Notes under the pieces: generated by a model
What the model was told of the DNA's origin: nothing
Seen by the model: only the letters and a program-made list of their open reading frames with translations
The model's database searches: none
Part shown: positions 53,716 through 62,970 of the stretch, piece after piece
How positions within the stretch are numbered: position 1 is the first letter of the stretch
How the letters are laid out: each line of letters opens with the position of its first letter
DNA from: Chryseobacterium arachidis
GTDB taxonomy: Bacteria; Bacteroidota; Bacteroidia; Flavobacteriales; Weeksellaceae
Length of the DNA stretch: 64,000 bases
Assembly: GCF_900129245.1 (NCBI RefSeq)
Contig: NZ_FQUT01000003.1
Location: forward strand, 124,001-188,000
Reading direction: 5' to 3'
Translations under genes and position numbers: made by a program

Positions 53716-53788
53716 GGAAATATAACGGAATTAAAATTAACAAACAACATTATTTAATTTAACACTTCATTAAAAATTTAAACTCAAA

Positions 53789-54949
53789 ATGAAAATATTT
53801 GGAAAAACGAGGATCATCGTACTTATCGCAAGTATTATCCTTTTACAAAATTGCACAAAAGCAGCAGAAGGATCAAACGCTGCTCCACCTGCTCCAGAGT
53901 TGCCAGTTTATACCGTAATTACCTCTCCTGCTACTGTTTATCAAGAATTCCCGACAGCTTTGGAAGGAAAAAACAATGTAGAAATCAGATCTCAGGTGGA
54001 TGGATATTTAGATAAAATTTATGTAGAAGAAGGCGCTTATGTAAGAGCGGGACAGCCTTTATTTAAAATAGATTCAAGAAGTTACGGCGAACAAATGAAT
54101 ATGGCAAGTGCCAATTTACAAGTTGCCAACGCCAACATTCAAAAAGCAAAAGTTGAGGTAGACAGATTAGAGCCTCTTGTTGCTGCCAAAGTAGTTTCAG
54201 ACGTACAGTTGAGAACTGCAAAAGCAAATTACGCAGCCGCAGTGGCAGCCGCCTCACAGGCAAAAGCATCAGTAGGAAGCGCAAAAATAAATGTAGGATT
54301 TACAACCATTACAGCTCCTGTAAGCGGATATATCGGAAGAATTCCTTACAAAAAAGGAAGCTTGATTTCAAGAACCGATCCTAGTCCATTGACTTTATTA
54401 TCTGATATCAGCGAAATTTACGCCTACTTTTCTTTAAGTGAATTGGATTTCATTGCTTTCCAAAATAAATATCCGGGAGCAACTTTGAATGAAAAACTGA
54501 AAAATATGCCAATGGTAGATTTGGTTATTGCAGACAACAGCACGTATCCTGAAAAAGGGAAAATGAGTATTGTTGACGGGCAATTCGACAAAACTACAGG
54601 AGCAATCAGTGTTCGCGCGGTATTCCCAAATGCAAACGGAGTTCTGAGAACAGGAAATACGGGTAGAGTTCGTATGCCTCAGTTATTCGATAAAACATTG
54701 GTCATTCCACAGGAATCTACTTTCGAAATTCAGGATAAAACTTACGTTTATGTCGTTGGAAAGGATAAAAAAGTAACCGGAAAACCTATAAAAATCTCAG
54801 GAAAAACAGATAGTTATTACTTTATTTCTGAAGGGCTTTCTGTAGGAGATAAAATCGTATTCACAGGAATCGGTGCATTGAAAGACGGGGTTGCTATTCA
54901 GCCAAAAGCTATTTCTTCTGATAGTTTGTTGAAAGCAAAACCTTTGTAA
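53789..54949 (+). CDS. RND efflux periplasmic adaptor (membrane fusion protein)
   Basis: A 386-residue AcrA/MexA-like lipoprotein: lipobox LLQNC (Cys22), lipoyl/barrel-sandwich halves around a coiled-coil hairpin (VEIRSQVDGYLDKIYVEEGAYVRAGQPLFKID; LEPLVAAKVVSDVQL; FTTITAPVSGYIGRIPYKKGSLIS), then beta-barrel and membrane-proximal domains (TGAISVRAVFPN, LRTGNTGRVRMP). It links the inner-membrane pump to the outer-membrane channel. First gene of the tripartite pump set, downstream of three TetR-type sites. Confidence 0.93.
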   Translation: MKIFGKTRIIVLIASIILLQNCTKAAEGSNAAPPAPELPVYTVITSPATVYQEFPTALEGKNNVEIRSQVDGYLDKIYVEEGAYVRAGQPLFKIDSRSYGEQMNMASANLQVANANIQKAKVEVDRLEPLVAAKVVSDVQLRTAKANYAAAVAAASQAKASVGSAKINVGFTTITAPVSGYIGRIPYKKGSLISRTDPSPLTLLSDISEIYAYFSLSELDFIAFQNKYPGATLNEKLKNMPMVDLVIADNSTYPEKGKMSIVDGQFDKTTGAISVRAVFPNANGVLRTGNTGRVRMPQLFDKTLVIPQESTFEIQDKTYVYVVGKDKKVTGKPIKISGKTDSYYFISEGLSVGDKIVFTGIGALKDGVAIQPKAISSDSLLKAKPL

Positions 54950-54984
54950 ACTCCTTTATCAGAACTGTTTAAACTTTTCTTTTT

Positions 54985-55162
54985 TTCACCACAAAAGTCA
55001 CAAAAGCTTTTTCTCTGTTTTAAAAAGTTAAAATGCTAATATTTTAAAGTTCACAAAAACGAAAATCGAAGATTTTCAAACCTAATGTGTTCTTTTTAAA
55101 ACATTAATTAAAACTTAATGTGACTAATATGTTTAAAAGCTTTTGTGCCTTTTGTGGTAAGA
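54985..55162. repeat. Palindromic repeat between adaptor and pump genes
   Basis: Arms 54985-55011 (TTCACCACAAAAGTCACAAA and on) and 55135-55162 (AAAAGCTTTTGTGCCTTTTG and on) are reverse complements at all but a few positions. The stretch between them contains further A/T-rich complementary parts. It fills most of the 248-nt gap inside the efflux operon. Confidence 0.75.
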
Positions 55163-55197
55163 ACATAGTTTAAACAACATTAAAAAATAAACTTCTT

Positions 55198-58100
55198 ATG
55201 TTAAAACAATTTATAGAAAGACCGGTACTTTCAACGGTCATCTCCATAATACTTTTATTATTGGGGGCATTGTCCCTCTTTAATTTACCCATCGCCCTCT
55301 TTCCGGATATTGCGCCACCGAGCGTTCAGGTGACAGCTTTCTATCCGGGTGCGAATGCGGAAGTTGTAGCCCGTTCGGTTGCAACCCCGATCGAAGAAGC
55401 GGTGAACGGAGTGGAAAACATGACGTACATGACTTCCAACTCAAGTAATGACGGTACCATGACGCTGAGCGTATTTTTCAAACAAGGATCTGATCCTGAC
55501 AATGCTGCCGTAAACGTTCAGAACCGTGTATCGAAAGCGATGAGCCAGCTTCCGCAGGAGGTTGTACAGGCGGGAATTTCAACGCAGAAAGTTCAGAACA
55601 GTATGATTATGTTCATGGGACTAACAAGTGATGATCCTAAACAATACGACGAACTTTTCTTACAAAATTATTTGAAAATCAACATCATTCCACAGATCCA
55701 GCGTATCCCCGGGGTTGCTCAGGCGCAGGTTTTCGGAACGAGAGATTATTCAATGAGACTTTGGCTGAAACCGGACAGATTAGCAGCCAACGGACTTTCC
55801 CCACAGGAAGTTTTAAATGCCGTAAAAGATCACAACTTAGAGGCTGCTCCGGGACGTCTGGGACAGGGAAGCAAAGAAACTTACGAATATATTTTAAAGT
55901 ATAAAGGTAAATTAAACAAGAACGAAGACTACGAAAATATTGCTATCAAAGCTAACAGCGATGGTTCTTTCCTTAGACTGAAAGACGTGGCAAGAGTGGA
56001 ATTCGGTTCCTATACATATACAGCAGCTAACAGAGTGGATGGCAAACCGGTTTCTGGTTTTGCAATTATGCAGACGGCAGGATCTAATGCCAACGAAATT
56101 TTGACTGAAATTGAAAAACAGGTTGATCAGTTTAAAACTACCCTTCCAAAAGGAGTTGAACCCATCATCATGTACAATTCCAAAGACTTTTTGGATGCTT
56201 CAATTCATCAGGTTGTTGAAACATTAGTGATTGCATTTATCCTGGTATTTATTGTAGTATATATTTTCCTTCAGGATTTCAGATCTACATTAATTCCGGC
56301 CATTGCAGTTCCGGTGGCGATTATCGGTACCTTCTTTTTCCTTCAGTTATTCGGCTTCAGTATCAACATGTTGACATTGTTTGCTTTGGTACTCGCCATC
56401 GGTATTGTGGTGGATGACGCGATCGTTGTGGTAGAAGCCGTTCACTCCAAAATGGAACATACAGGCATGCCTGTTGAACACGCGACCATGAGTTCGATGA
56501 GCGAAATTTCCGGTGCGATTATTTCCATTACATTGGTGATGTGCGCTGTGTTTATTCCGGTAGGTTTCATGCAAGGTCCTGCAGGAGTTTTCTACAGACA
56601 GTTTGCCTTTACATTGGCGATTGCGATCATGATTTCTGCGATTAATGCATTAACATTAAGTCCGGCTTTATGTGCAATGTTCTTGAATGATCCTCAGGGT
56701 GAACACGGAGAACATGGTAAAAAAACTGGTTTTGGGGCAAGATTTTTCAATGCTTTCAATGCAAGTTTTAATAACATGACTAAAAAATATATCTATAGTC
56801 TTAAATTTTTAATTAAAAATAAATGGGTTGCAGTCGGTGGATTAGTATTAATTACCGCAGCAAGTGTTTTCTTAATTAAAAAAGCACCATCAGGATTTAT
56901 TCCTACGGAAGACCAGGGGTTTATTTTATATGCGGTGAACACTCCTCCGGGAAGTTCATTGGACAGAACACACAGAGCAACTGAACAAATTGATAAAATC
57001 ATCAACGGTGAAAAAGCTAAAAATCACCTTTGGGTTGCAGACGGTTTGAACTTCATCAGTAATGCGAATGCGTCTCCATATTCTGCAGGTTTCATTAAAT
57101 TAAAAGATCATGAGCAACGTGGCGAAATCACCGATCCGGATCAGATTGCAGCAGGATTGACAGGTAAAGTATCCCAAGTGAAAGATGCGAGTGCATTCTT
57201 CTTCAACTTCCCGACAGTTCAGGGATTTGGTAACGTTTCCGGTTTCGAATTTATGCTTCAGGATAAAACAAACGGTTCATTAGAAAATTTAGGAACAACA
57301 ACGCAGGCCTTCATTGGGGAATTGATGAAACGTCCGGAAATTGCATTTGCTTTCACAACGTATGCAGCCGGAAACCCGCAATTTACGATTGAAGTTGATA
57401 ATGATAAAGCAAACCAGCTTGGAGTTTCCATCACAGAATTGATGCAGACGATGCAGATTTATTACGGAAGTAGCTTCGTTTCAGATTTCAACAGATTCGG
57501 AAAATACTACAGAGTAATGGCTCAGGCAGATATTCCGTACAGAACAGATGCGAATTCTTTGGAAGGAATTTATGTTAAAAATAAATCAGGTGAAATGGTT
57601 CCTGTAAAAACATTAGTAACATTAAAAAGAGCTTTCGGCCCTGAAACAGTGACAAGAAACAACCTATTCAACGCCGTGACGATCAACGGAACACCAAAAC
57701 CTGGTTACAGTACCGGAGACGCAATTAAAGCGGTTGAAGAAGTTGCAGAAAAATCATTACCGAGAGGTTTCGGATACGAATGGACGGGGATTACTCGTGA
57801 AGAGATCAAAACAAGCGGACAGACAGCATTTATTTTTGCTTTAAGTATTTTGTTTGTGTACTTCCTGTTGGCGGCTCAATATGAAAGTTACATTCTTCCG
57901 TTTGCGGTTATTTTAACGATTCCAACAGGTATTTTCGGAGTATTTGCTTTCACAGGACTGGCTGGAATTGATAATAATATTTATGTTCAGGTTGGATTAA
58001 TCATGCTCGTCGGATTGTTAGCGAAAAACGCGATTCTGATTGTAGAATTTGCCGTACAAAGAAGAAATGCGGGAAGATCATTATTGGAATCTGCGCTTCA

Positions 58101-58380
58101 GGCTTCAAGATTACGTTTGAGACCTATCTTGATGACATCATTTGCGTTTATTGTCGGTATGCTACCGCTTGTATTTACGCAGGGAGCTTCTGCAAAAGGA
58201 AACCACTCCATCGGATTCAGTACTGTTGGCGGAATGTTGACAGGAGTTGTATTCGGAATTTTCATTATCCCGGTAATGTTCGTAATCTTCCAGTATTTAC
58301 ATGAAAAAATGCCAAGCAGAAAAAAGAAAAGACTTCAAAGACAAAAATTAGAAGAAGAACTTTTAGCTGCGGCTCATTAA
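55198..58380 (+). CDS. RND multidrug efflux permease (HAE1 family)
   Basis: A 1060-residue inner-membrane proton-driven drug exporter of AcrB/MexB type. The N-terminus MLKQFIERPVLSTVISIILLLLGAL is typical; two large periplasmic loops separate 12 predicted helices. TM4 carries the proton-relay pair Asp-Asp in AIGIVVDDAIVVVEAV, and the SGFAIMQTAGSNA and GFGYEWTGITREE motifs of HAE1 pumps are present. It trimerises with the adaptor and outer-membrane channel encoded on either side. Substrates cannot be inferred. Confidence 0.95.
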   Translation: MLKQFIERPVLSTVISIILLLLGALSLFNLPIALFPDIAPPSVQVTAFYPGANAEVVARSVATPIEEAVNGVENMTYMTSNSSNDGTMTLSVFFKQGSDPDNAAVNVQNRVSKAMSQLPQEVVQAGISTQKVQNSMIMFMGLTSDDPKQYDELFLQNYLKINIIPQIQRIPGVAQAQVFGTRDYSMRLWLKPDRLAANGLSPQEVLNAVKDHNLEAAPGRLGQGSKETYEYILKYKGKLNKNEDYENIAIKANSDGSFLRLKDVARVEFGSYTYTAANRVDGKPVSGFAIMQTAGSNANEILTEIEKQVDQFKTTLPKGVEPIIMYNSKDFLDASIHQVVETLVIAFILVFIVVYIFLQDFRSTLIPAIAVPVAIIGTFFFLQLFGFSINMLTLFALVLAIGIVVDDAIVVVEAVHSKMEHTGMPVEHATMSSMSEISGAIISITLVMCAVFIPVGFMQGPAGVFYRQFAFTLAIAIMISAINALTLSPALCAMFLNDPQGEHGEHGKKTGFGARFFNAFNASFNNMTKKYIYSLKFLIKNKWVAVGGLVLITAASVFLIKKAPSGFIPTEDQGFILYAVNTPPGSSLDRTHRATEQIDKIINGEKAKNHLWVADGLNFISNANASPYSAGFIKLKDHEQRGEITDPDQIAAGLTGKVSQVKDASAFFFNFPTVQGFGNVSGFEFMLQDKTNGSLENLGTTTQAFIGELMKRPEIAFAFTTYAAGNPQFTIEVDNDKANQLGVSITELMQTMQIYYGSSFVSDFNRFGKYYRVMAQADIPYRTDANSLEGIYVKNKSGEMVPVKTLVTLKRAFGPETVTRNNLFNAVTINGTPKPGYSTGDAIKAVEEVAEKSLPRGFGYEWTGITREEIKTSGQTAFIFALSILFVYFLLAAQYESYILPFAVILTIPTGIFGVFAFTGLAGIDNNIYVQVGLIMLVGLLAKNAILIVEFAVQRRNAGRSLLESALQASRLRLRPILMTSFAFIVGMLPLVFTQGASAKGNHSIGFSTVGGMLTGVVFGIFIIPVMFVIFQYLHEKMPSRKKKRLQRQKLEEELLAAAH

Positions 58381-58390
58381 TAAAAATGAA

Positions 58391-58624
58391 TAACAAACTT
58401 TGAGAGATTTGACTTAAAAATTTAAACCATTAAGAAGTTTAGGATATTAAGTGAAGCTTCGTTTTCAGTATATTTCTTAATTAAAACTTAACTTCTTAAA
58501 TGTTCTTAATGGTTCAAATTAAAAAAATAGAGAAGCAAACTATTCAAACTATATCATATAAAAAGCAAAGCATTTTCTCCTACTAAAGACAACTTTGCCC
58601 AAACAAAACCTCTCAAAGTTTTGT
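58391..58624. repeat. Nested palindrome between pump and outer-membrane channel genes
   Basis: Outer arms: ACAAACTTTGAGAGATTT (58393-58410) and AAACCTCTCAAAGTTTTGT (58606-58624). Inner arms: AATTTAAACCATTAAGAAG and on (58419-58452), and 58486-58520, which ends TTCTTAATGGTTCAAATT. Both pairs are imperfect reverse complements. The element fills the 264-nt gap inside the efflux operon. Confidence 0.78.
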
Positions 58625-58644
58625 ATTCAATTAAAAATTAAATT

Positions 58645-60057
58645 ATGAAAAGAGTAAAAAATATAATCATCGCTTTTGGAATCGCTATAGGTTCGGTTTC
58701 CTGTGTGCCCAAACTGGCATTAAGTGAACCTGAAGTTGATCTTCCCGAAACGTTTAAATATACAGCAACCGCTGATACAGCAAGCGTTGCGAACTTGGAA
58801 TGGAAACAATTTTTCAACGATCCGATGTTACAAACATTGATTGAAAAAGGAATTAAAAACAACTACGATTTACAGATTGCTTTAAAACAAGTTGCTTCAT
58901 CACAGGAAAAACTAAAACAAGCAAAATATCTTCAATATCCCGATGTTGGTTTTGGAGTGACTGCACAGATTTCAAAGCCTTCAAAAAACAGTATGAACGG
59001 ACAAAGCCTGAACCTGTTTTTAGGAAAAAGCTATGTAGAAGATTACAATGCAGCGTTTAATTTGTCTTGGGAAGCCGATATTTGGGGTAAAATTAAAAAT
59101 CAGCAGGAAGTTTCAAAAATGCAGTATCTGCAAACTTATGAAGCGACAAAAGCGATTCAGACACAGGTTGTTGCAGCGATTGCTCAAGGATATTACAATT
59201 TGTTGATGCTTGACAAACAATTGCAGATCGCCAACTCCAATTTAGAATTAAGCACAAACACACTTTCTTTAACAGAAAAATTATGGAAAAGCGGTGACAC
59301 AACATCTTTGGGAGTACAGCAGGCGACCGCTCAAAAGCAGTCTACGGAATTGTTGATTACTCAACTGGAACAAAATATTGCGATCCAGGAAAATGCATTG
59401 AGTATTTTGATCGGAGAAAATCCGGGGAAAATCAGCAGAACCATTGAAATGTCTGAAACATCTTTACCACAGGATATTTCTGCGGGACTTCCTGCAGCGA
59501 TGGTGAGTCGTCGTCCGGATGTTCGTCAACAGGAATTGGTTTTATTGGAATCGAATTCAGTGGTAGGAATTGCTCAGGCAAATATGTATCCTTCATTGAA
59601 AATCACAGCGAACGGAGGGGTAAATTCATTTAAAATTGATAACTGGTTTCAGATTCCGGCTTCATTGTTCGGTTCTGTTTTAGGAGGATTGACTCAACCT
59701 ATCTTCCAGAAAAGACAATTGAAAACGGATCTTAATGTTGCTAAAATTCAAAGAGAGAAAAACGTTTTGGCGTTCCGTCAATCTGTTTTGAATGCAGTGG
59801 GTGAAGTTTCTGACGCTTTGGTTTCTAATGAAAGTCTAAAAGTTCAAGAACAAAAAGCAACCGAACAAGTTGCAACCTTAAAAAATGGAATTAAAAGTGC
59901 CGAAATGCTTTACAAAGGCGGAATGGCAAACTATTTAGAAGTAATAACAGCTCAGGGAAATTCTCTACAGGCAGAACTTAATCTGGCATCCGTAAAAAGA
60001 CAGAGATTGAGCAGTATTGTAGACTTATACCGAGCGTTAGGAGGCGGTTGGAAGTAG
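58645..60057 (+). CDS. Outer-membrane efflux channel lipoprotein (NodT/OprM family)
   Basis: A 470-residue TolC-like channel: lipobox GSVSC (Cys20), then two outer-membrane efflux domains with long alpha-helical hairpins (NYDLQIALKQVASSQEKLKQAK; LEVITAQGNSLQAELNLASVKRQR) and a VSRRPDVRQQELVLLE motif between them. It trimerises to form the exit duct of the pump. It is the last gene of the set and is closed by a terminator. Confidence 0.93.
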   Translation: MKRVKNIIIAFGIAIGSVSCVPKLALSEPEVDLPETFKYTATADTASVANLEWKQFFNDPMLQTLIEKGIKNNYDLQIALKQVASSQEKLKQAKYLQYPDVGFGVTAQISKPSKNSMNGQSLNLFLGKSYVEDYNAAFNLSWEADIWGKIKNQQEVSKMQYLQTYEATKAIQTQVVAAIAQGYYNLLMLDKQLQIANSNLELSTNTLSLTEKLWKSGDTTSLGVQQATAQKQSTELLITQLEQNIAIQENALSILIGENPGKISRTIEMSETSLPQDISAGLPAAMVSRRPDVRQQELVLLESNSVVGIAQANMYPSLKITANGGVNSFKIDNWFQIPASLFGSVLGGLTQPIFQKRQLKTDLNVAKIQREKNVLAFRQSVLNAVGEVSDALVSNESLKVQEQKATEQVATLKNGIKSAEMLYKGGMANYLEVITAQGNSLQAELNLASVKRQRLSSIVDLYRALGGGWK

Positions 60058-60082
60058 TAAATTAAAATTATATTGTTAATGG

Positions 60083-60111
60083 AATGCGGTCTTTCGGGAT
60101 CGCATTTTTTT
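60083..60111 (+). terminator. Terminator of the efflux operon
   Basis: AATGCGGTCT / GGGATCGCATT stem with two wobble pairs and a short loop, then a T run to 60111. Confidence 0.82.
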
Positions 60112-60202
60112 GTTTAAACTAAACTTTTTAACCATTTGCATTGTCATTCTGAACGAAATGAAATGGGAGTGAAGAATCTATAAATTAAAAAACTTAACTG
60201 AT

Positions 60203-60895
60203 CTAGACAGTAAACATTTCACTAAAGGAAATTTTCAAAGGCAGATGATCCACATCTTTCGGACCATAAATTGTTATAAAATCTTTATCTACAGTTATTT
60301 TTTTATAAATTTCAAGAAAAAATTCTGTTCCGCTTTTTGTTTCTGCGATATTCTTCTCAAAAATTATATGATCATCTTTTTCTAAAGTGAATTTTGAATA
60401 CATTTTGTCTTCCTGAAAGCTGATCCACACCGAAGCTACATAATTTTCACCTTCTCTTTCAAAATCAATGGATTTCGTTATGTAATCGGCAACCAAATCT
60501 CTCTTTAACCCTTCTAAATACGCATATTTTACAGCTTCTTGCAAGTGTAAATTACTGGAAATCTCAGCGGCATCTATTAAGTATTTATATGCTTTTTCCC
60601 AAATATATTTTTTCTTTTCGGAAGAAACCATTTTATATAAATCTTCCTCATCAAAGAAACCGTTATATCTCAAATCCTGACTAAAAAAAGAAAGTTTTTC
60701 CTTCTCTATAGCTGGAAAAATTTCATAGGTTTTATCCGTAAAAAAATCAATATTAATAAACTGAATTCTTTTACCTTCGTATTTGTCGTTCAACAAATTG
60801 TTCAACAAAACACTGAGCCCATAAAAATATTCATTAAGATGTAATAGCTTTTCGTGTCCATCTCTAAACCAGAATAATGTTCGCTCTATTTTCAT
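60203..60895 (-). CDS. Hypothetical protein
   Basis: A 230-residue soluble protein, rich in charged helices in the middle (SSEKKKYIWEKAYKYLIDAAE) and beta strands at the end (SKFTLEKDDHIIFEKNI, DFITIYGPKDVDHLPLKISF). No signal peptide, membrane helix or recognised motif. Its stop is followed by a degenerate TGTCATTCTGAACGAAATG repeat. It lies 18 nt downstream of miaA on the same strand and is probably co-transcribed with it. Confidence 0.7.
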   Translation of the reverse strand: MKIERTLFWFRDGHEKLLHLNEYFYGLSVLLNNLLNDKYEGKRIQFINIDFFTDKTYEIFPAIEKEKLSFFSQDLRYNGFFDEEDLYKMVSSEKKKYIWEKAYKYLIDAAEISSNLHLQEAVKYAYLEGLKRDLVADYITKSIDFEREGENYVASVWISFQEDKMYSKFTLEKDDHIIFEKNIAETKSGTEFFLEIYKKITVDKDFITIYGPKDVDHLPLKISFSEMFTV

Positions 60896-60913
60896 AAGCT
60901 TCGCTTTATTATT

Positions 60914-61834
60914 CTAATTTAAAATCTTTTGATGGATATACCCAATCAACCCATCAAAATCCTCCTCCGAATATCCCAAAGTCAAATAATGAATATCATT
61001 CGCTTTCCGATACCAGGTCAATTGGCGTTTTGCATATCTCCGGCTGTTTTTCTTGATTTCAGAAACGGCAACATCCAAATCCCATTCACCATCAAAATAT
61101 TTGAATAATTCAGCATAGCCAACGGTATTCAAAGCGGTCAAATGTTTAAATTTTTCTAAACTTTTAGCTTCTTCCAACAAGCCTTTTTCCATCATCATAT
61201 CCACTCTCCTATTAATTCTGTCGTACAATTCTTCTCTAGGCGCTTCAATTCCAATTCGGATCGTATTAAAATCTCTTGAGTCTTGAGAAACAGCAATTAA
61301 TTCAGAATATTTTTGATTTGTTTGCCAGATTACATCAATTGCCCGTAAAAGCCTTCTGTGGTTATGAAAATCAACCACAGAAAAATATTCAGGATCGAGT
61401 TCTTTCAGAATTTCCTGAAGTTTATCAATTCCTTCGTTTTCGAAAATTTCATTTAATTTTTTCTGATTGTCTTCATCGGCTTCCGGTAAATCATTTAAAC
61501 CTTCAATCACCGCTTTTTCATACATCATACTTCCGCCAACCAAAATAACGGTATCGTGATTTTCAAAAAGTTCATTAAGTTTTTTTAAAGCATCTTCTTC
61601 ATATTGCCCGATAGAATAATATTCTTCAACCGAAAGATTTCCAATAAAATGATGAGGTGCTTCTGCCAACTCCTCTTCTGAAGGTGACGCAGTTCCGATT
61701 TTCATCTCCTTAAAAAACTGGCGGGAATCACAGGAAATAATTTCCGTGTTGAAATGTTTAGCTAAGTCTATTGCCAGTCTTGTTTTTCCAATTCCGGTGG
61801 GTCCTACAACAGAAATTAAGTTTTTCTTTTTCAC
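60914..61834 (-). CDS. miaA: tRNA dimethylallyltransferase MiaA
   Basis: A 306-residue enzyme that adds a dimethylallyl group to N6 of A37 in tRNAs reading UNN codons. P-loop VVGPTGIGKTRLAIDLA, DSRQFFKEMKIGTASPS, HHFIGNLSVEEYYSIGQYE, and the late RRYAKRQLTWYRK motif are all typical. Full family length. It is followed by a hypothetical gene 18 nt downstream. Confidence 0.95.
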   Translation of the reverse strand: MKKKNLISVVGPTGIGKTRLAIDLAKHFNTEIISCDSRQFFKEMKIGTASPSEEELAEAPHHFIGNLSVEEYYSIGQYEEDALKKLNELFENHDTVILVGGSMMYEKAVIEGLNDLPEADEDNQKKLNEIFENEGIDKLQEILKELDPEYFSVVDFHNHRRLLRAIDVIWQTNQKYSELIAVSQDSRDFNTIRIGIEAPREELYDRINRRVDMMMEKGLLEEAKSLEKFKHLTALNTVGYAELFKYFDGEWDLDVAVSEIKKNSRRYAKRQLTWYRKANDIHYLTLGYSEEDFDGLIGYIHQKILN

Positions 61835-61868
61835 GCTGCTAATTTACGAAAAGGAGTTTATATTAATT

Positions 61869-61962
61869 GGATGGAAGATGGAAGCCTGAAGATGGAAGTT
61901 AAAATTGGTGTTCATTTACACACATGACAATCTTCCCGCTTCCCACATCCAAACTTCCAGCC
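61869..61962. repeat. Imperfect palindrome, GGAAGATGGAAG type
   Basis: The left part carries GGATGGAAGATGGAAGCCTG and GATGGAAGTT; the right part carries CTTCCCGCTTCCCACATCC and AACTTCCAGCC. The two sides are loosely reverse complementary. The same word family occurs at 19706-19795 and near 63541. Confidence 0.65.
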
Positions 61963-61996
61963 ATACAACATTAGCCAAACTATAGACTTAAATGAT

Positions 61997-62004
61997 TATC
62001 TTTG
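61997..62004 (+). promoter_or_regulatory. -7 element of yicC
   Basis: TATCTTTG, a perfect TAnnTTTG match, ends 17 nt before the ATG at 62022. Confidence 0.45.
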
Positions 62005-62021
62005 TACGACAATAAAAAACT

Positions 62022-62879
62022 ATGATTTTATCAATGACCGGCTTTGGTAGAGCCGAAGGAGTTTTTGAAGGGAAAAAGATTACCATAGATATTAAATCTC
62101 TGAACAGCAAAAGTTTCGATTTAAATATTAAAATTCCTTTACGTTATAAAGAAAAAGAATTTGAGATCAGAAAAATTCTTAATGATAGACTCATTCGTGG
62201 GAAAGTAGACTGCTACATCAATATAGAAAATCTTGAGGAAACGAATGATGTGAAAATCAATAAAGGTTTAATCGATTCTTACATCAATCAGCTTCGTGAA
62301 GTTGCTTCCGACGGACCCGATTTCGAATATCTGAAAATGGCAGTAAGACTTCCTGATGCCATTACTTCAAGACCCGACGAAATCTGCGAAGGTGAATGGG
62401 AAACTTTGGCCGGAATTGTACACAATGCTGTTGACCGTTTTCTTGAATTCAGGAAGACAGAAGGTAAAATTTTGCATGAAGAACTTGAAAGAAACATCCA
62501 GAATATTGATAAATATCTGAATGAAGTAGTTCCTTTCGAAGAAGAAAGAATTGTTGCGGTAAGAGAACGTTACCAAAAATCTCTGAAGGAATTTGAAAAT
62601 GTAGATGAAACCCGTTTTTATCAGGAAATGGCTTATTTCACAGAGAAATTGGATATTTCTGAGGAAAAAGTGAGACTCACACAACATTTGAAATATTACA
62701 AAGAGGTAATGGATAACGAAGATTTCAACGGGAAAAAACTTGGGTTTATTTCTCAGGAAATCGGTCGTGAAATCAATACTTTAGGTTCAAAAGCCAATCA
62801 TGCACAGATCCAGAAACTGGTGGTGATGATGAAAGATGATCTGGAAAAAATTAAAGAACAGACGTTAAACGTTTTGTAA
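62022..62879 (+). CDS. yicC: YicC/YloC-family protein (endoribonuclease-like)
   Basis: A 285-residue cytoplasmic protein with the family opening MILSMTGFGRAEG, SLNSKSFDLNIKIP, and the C-terminal DUF1732 end (QEIGREINTLGSKANHAQIQ, DDLEKIKEQTLNVL). Family members have been linked to stationary-phase survival and RNA cleavage. It is 91 nt upstream of gmk, a common neighbourhood. Confidence 0.92.
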   Translation: MILSMTGFGRAEGVFEGKKITIDIKSLNSKSFDLNIKIPLRYKEKEFEIRKILNDRLIRGKVDCYINIENLEETNDVKINKGLIDSYINQLREVASDGPDFEYLKMAVRLPDAITSRPDEICEGEWETLAGIVHNAVDRFLEFRKTEGKILHEELERNIQNIDKYLNEVVPFEEERIVAVRERYQKSLKEFENVDETRFYQEMAYFTEKLDISEEKVRLTQHLKYYKEVMDNEDFNGKKLGFISQEIGREINTLGSKANHAQIQKLVVMMKDDLEKIKEQTLNVL

Positions 62880-62883
62880 AAAT

Positions 62884-62964
62884 TATAAGTTATTAACAAT
62901 GAGTTATGAGTGGCTTTTTGTATGATTTTAATAATTCATCGTTTATAACTCATAATTCATAACT
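62884..62964. repeat. AT-rich palindrome upstream of gmk
   Basis: ATAAGTTATTAACAATGAG (left) and TTTATAACTCATAATTCATA (right) are loosely reverse complementary and end 6 nt before the gmk ATG. It resembles the TTATAACTCAT words before fmt (27996-28024). Confidence 0.55.
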
Positions 62965-62970
62965 AAAAAA

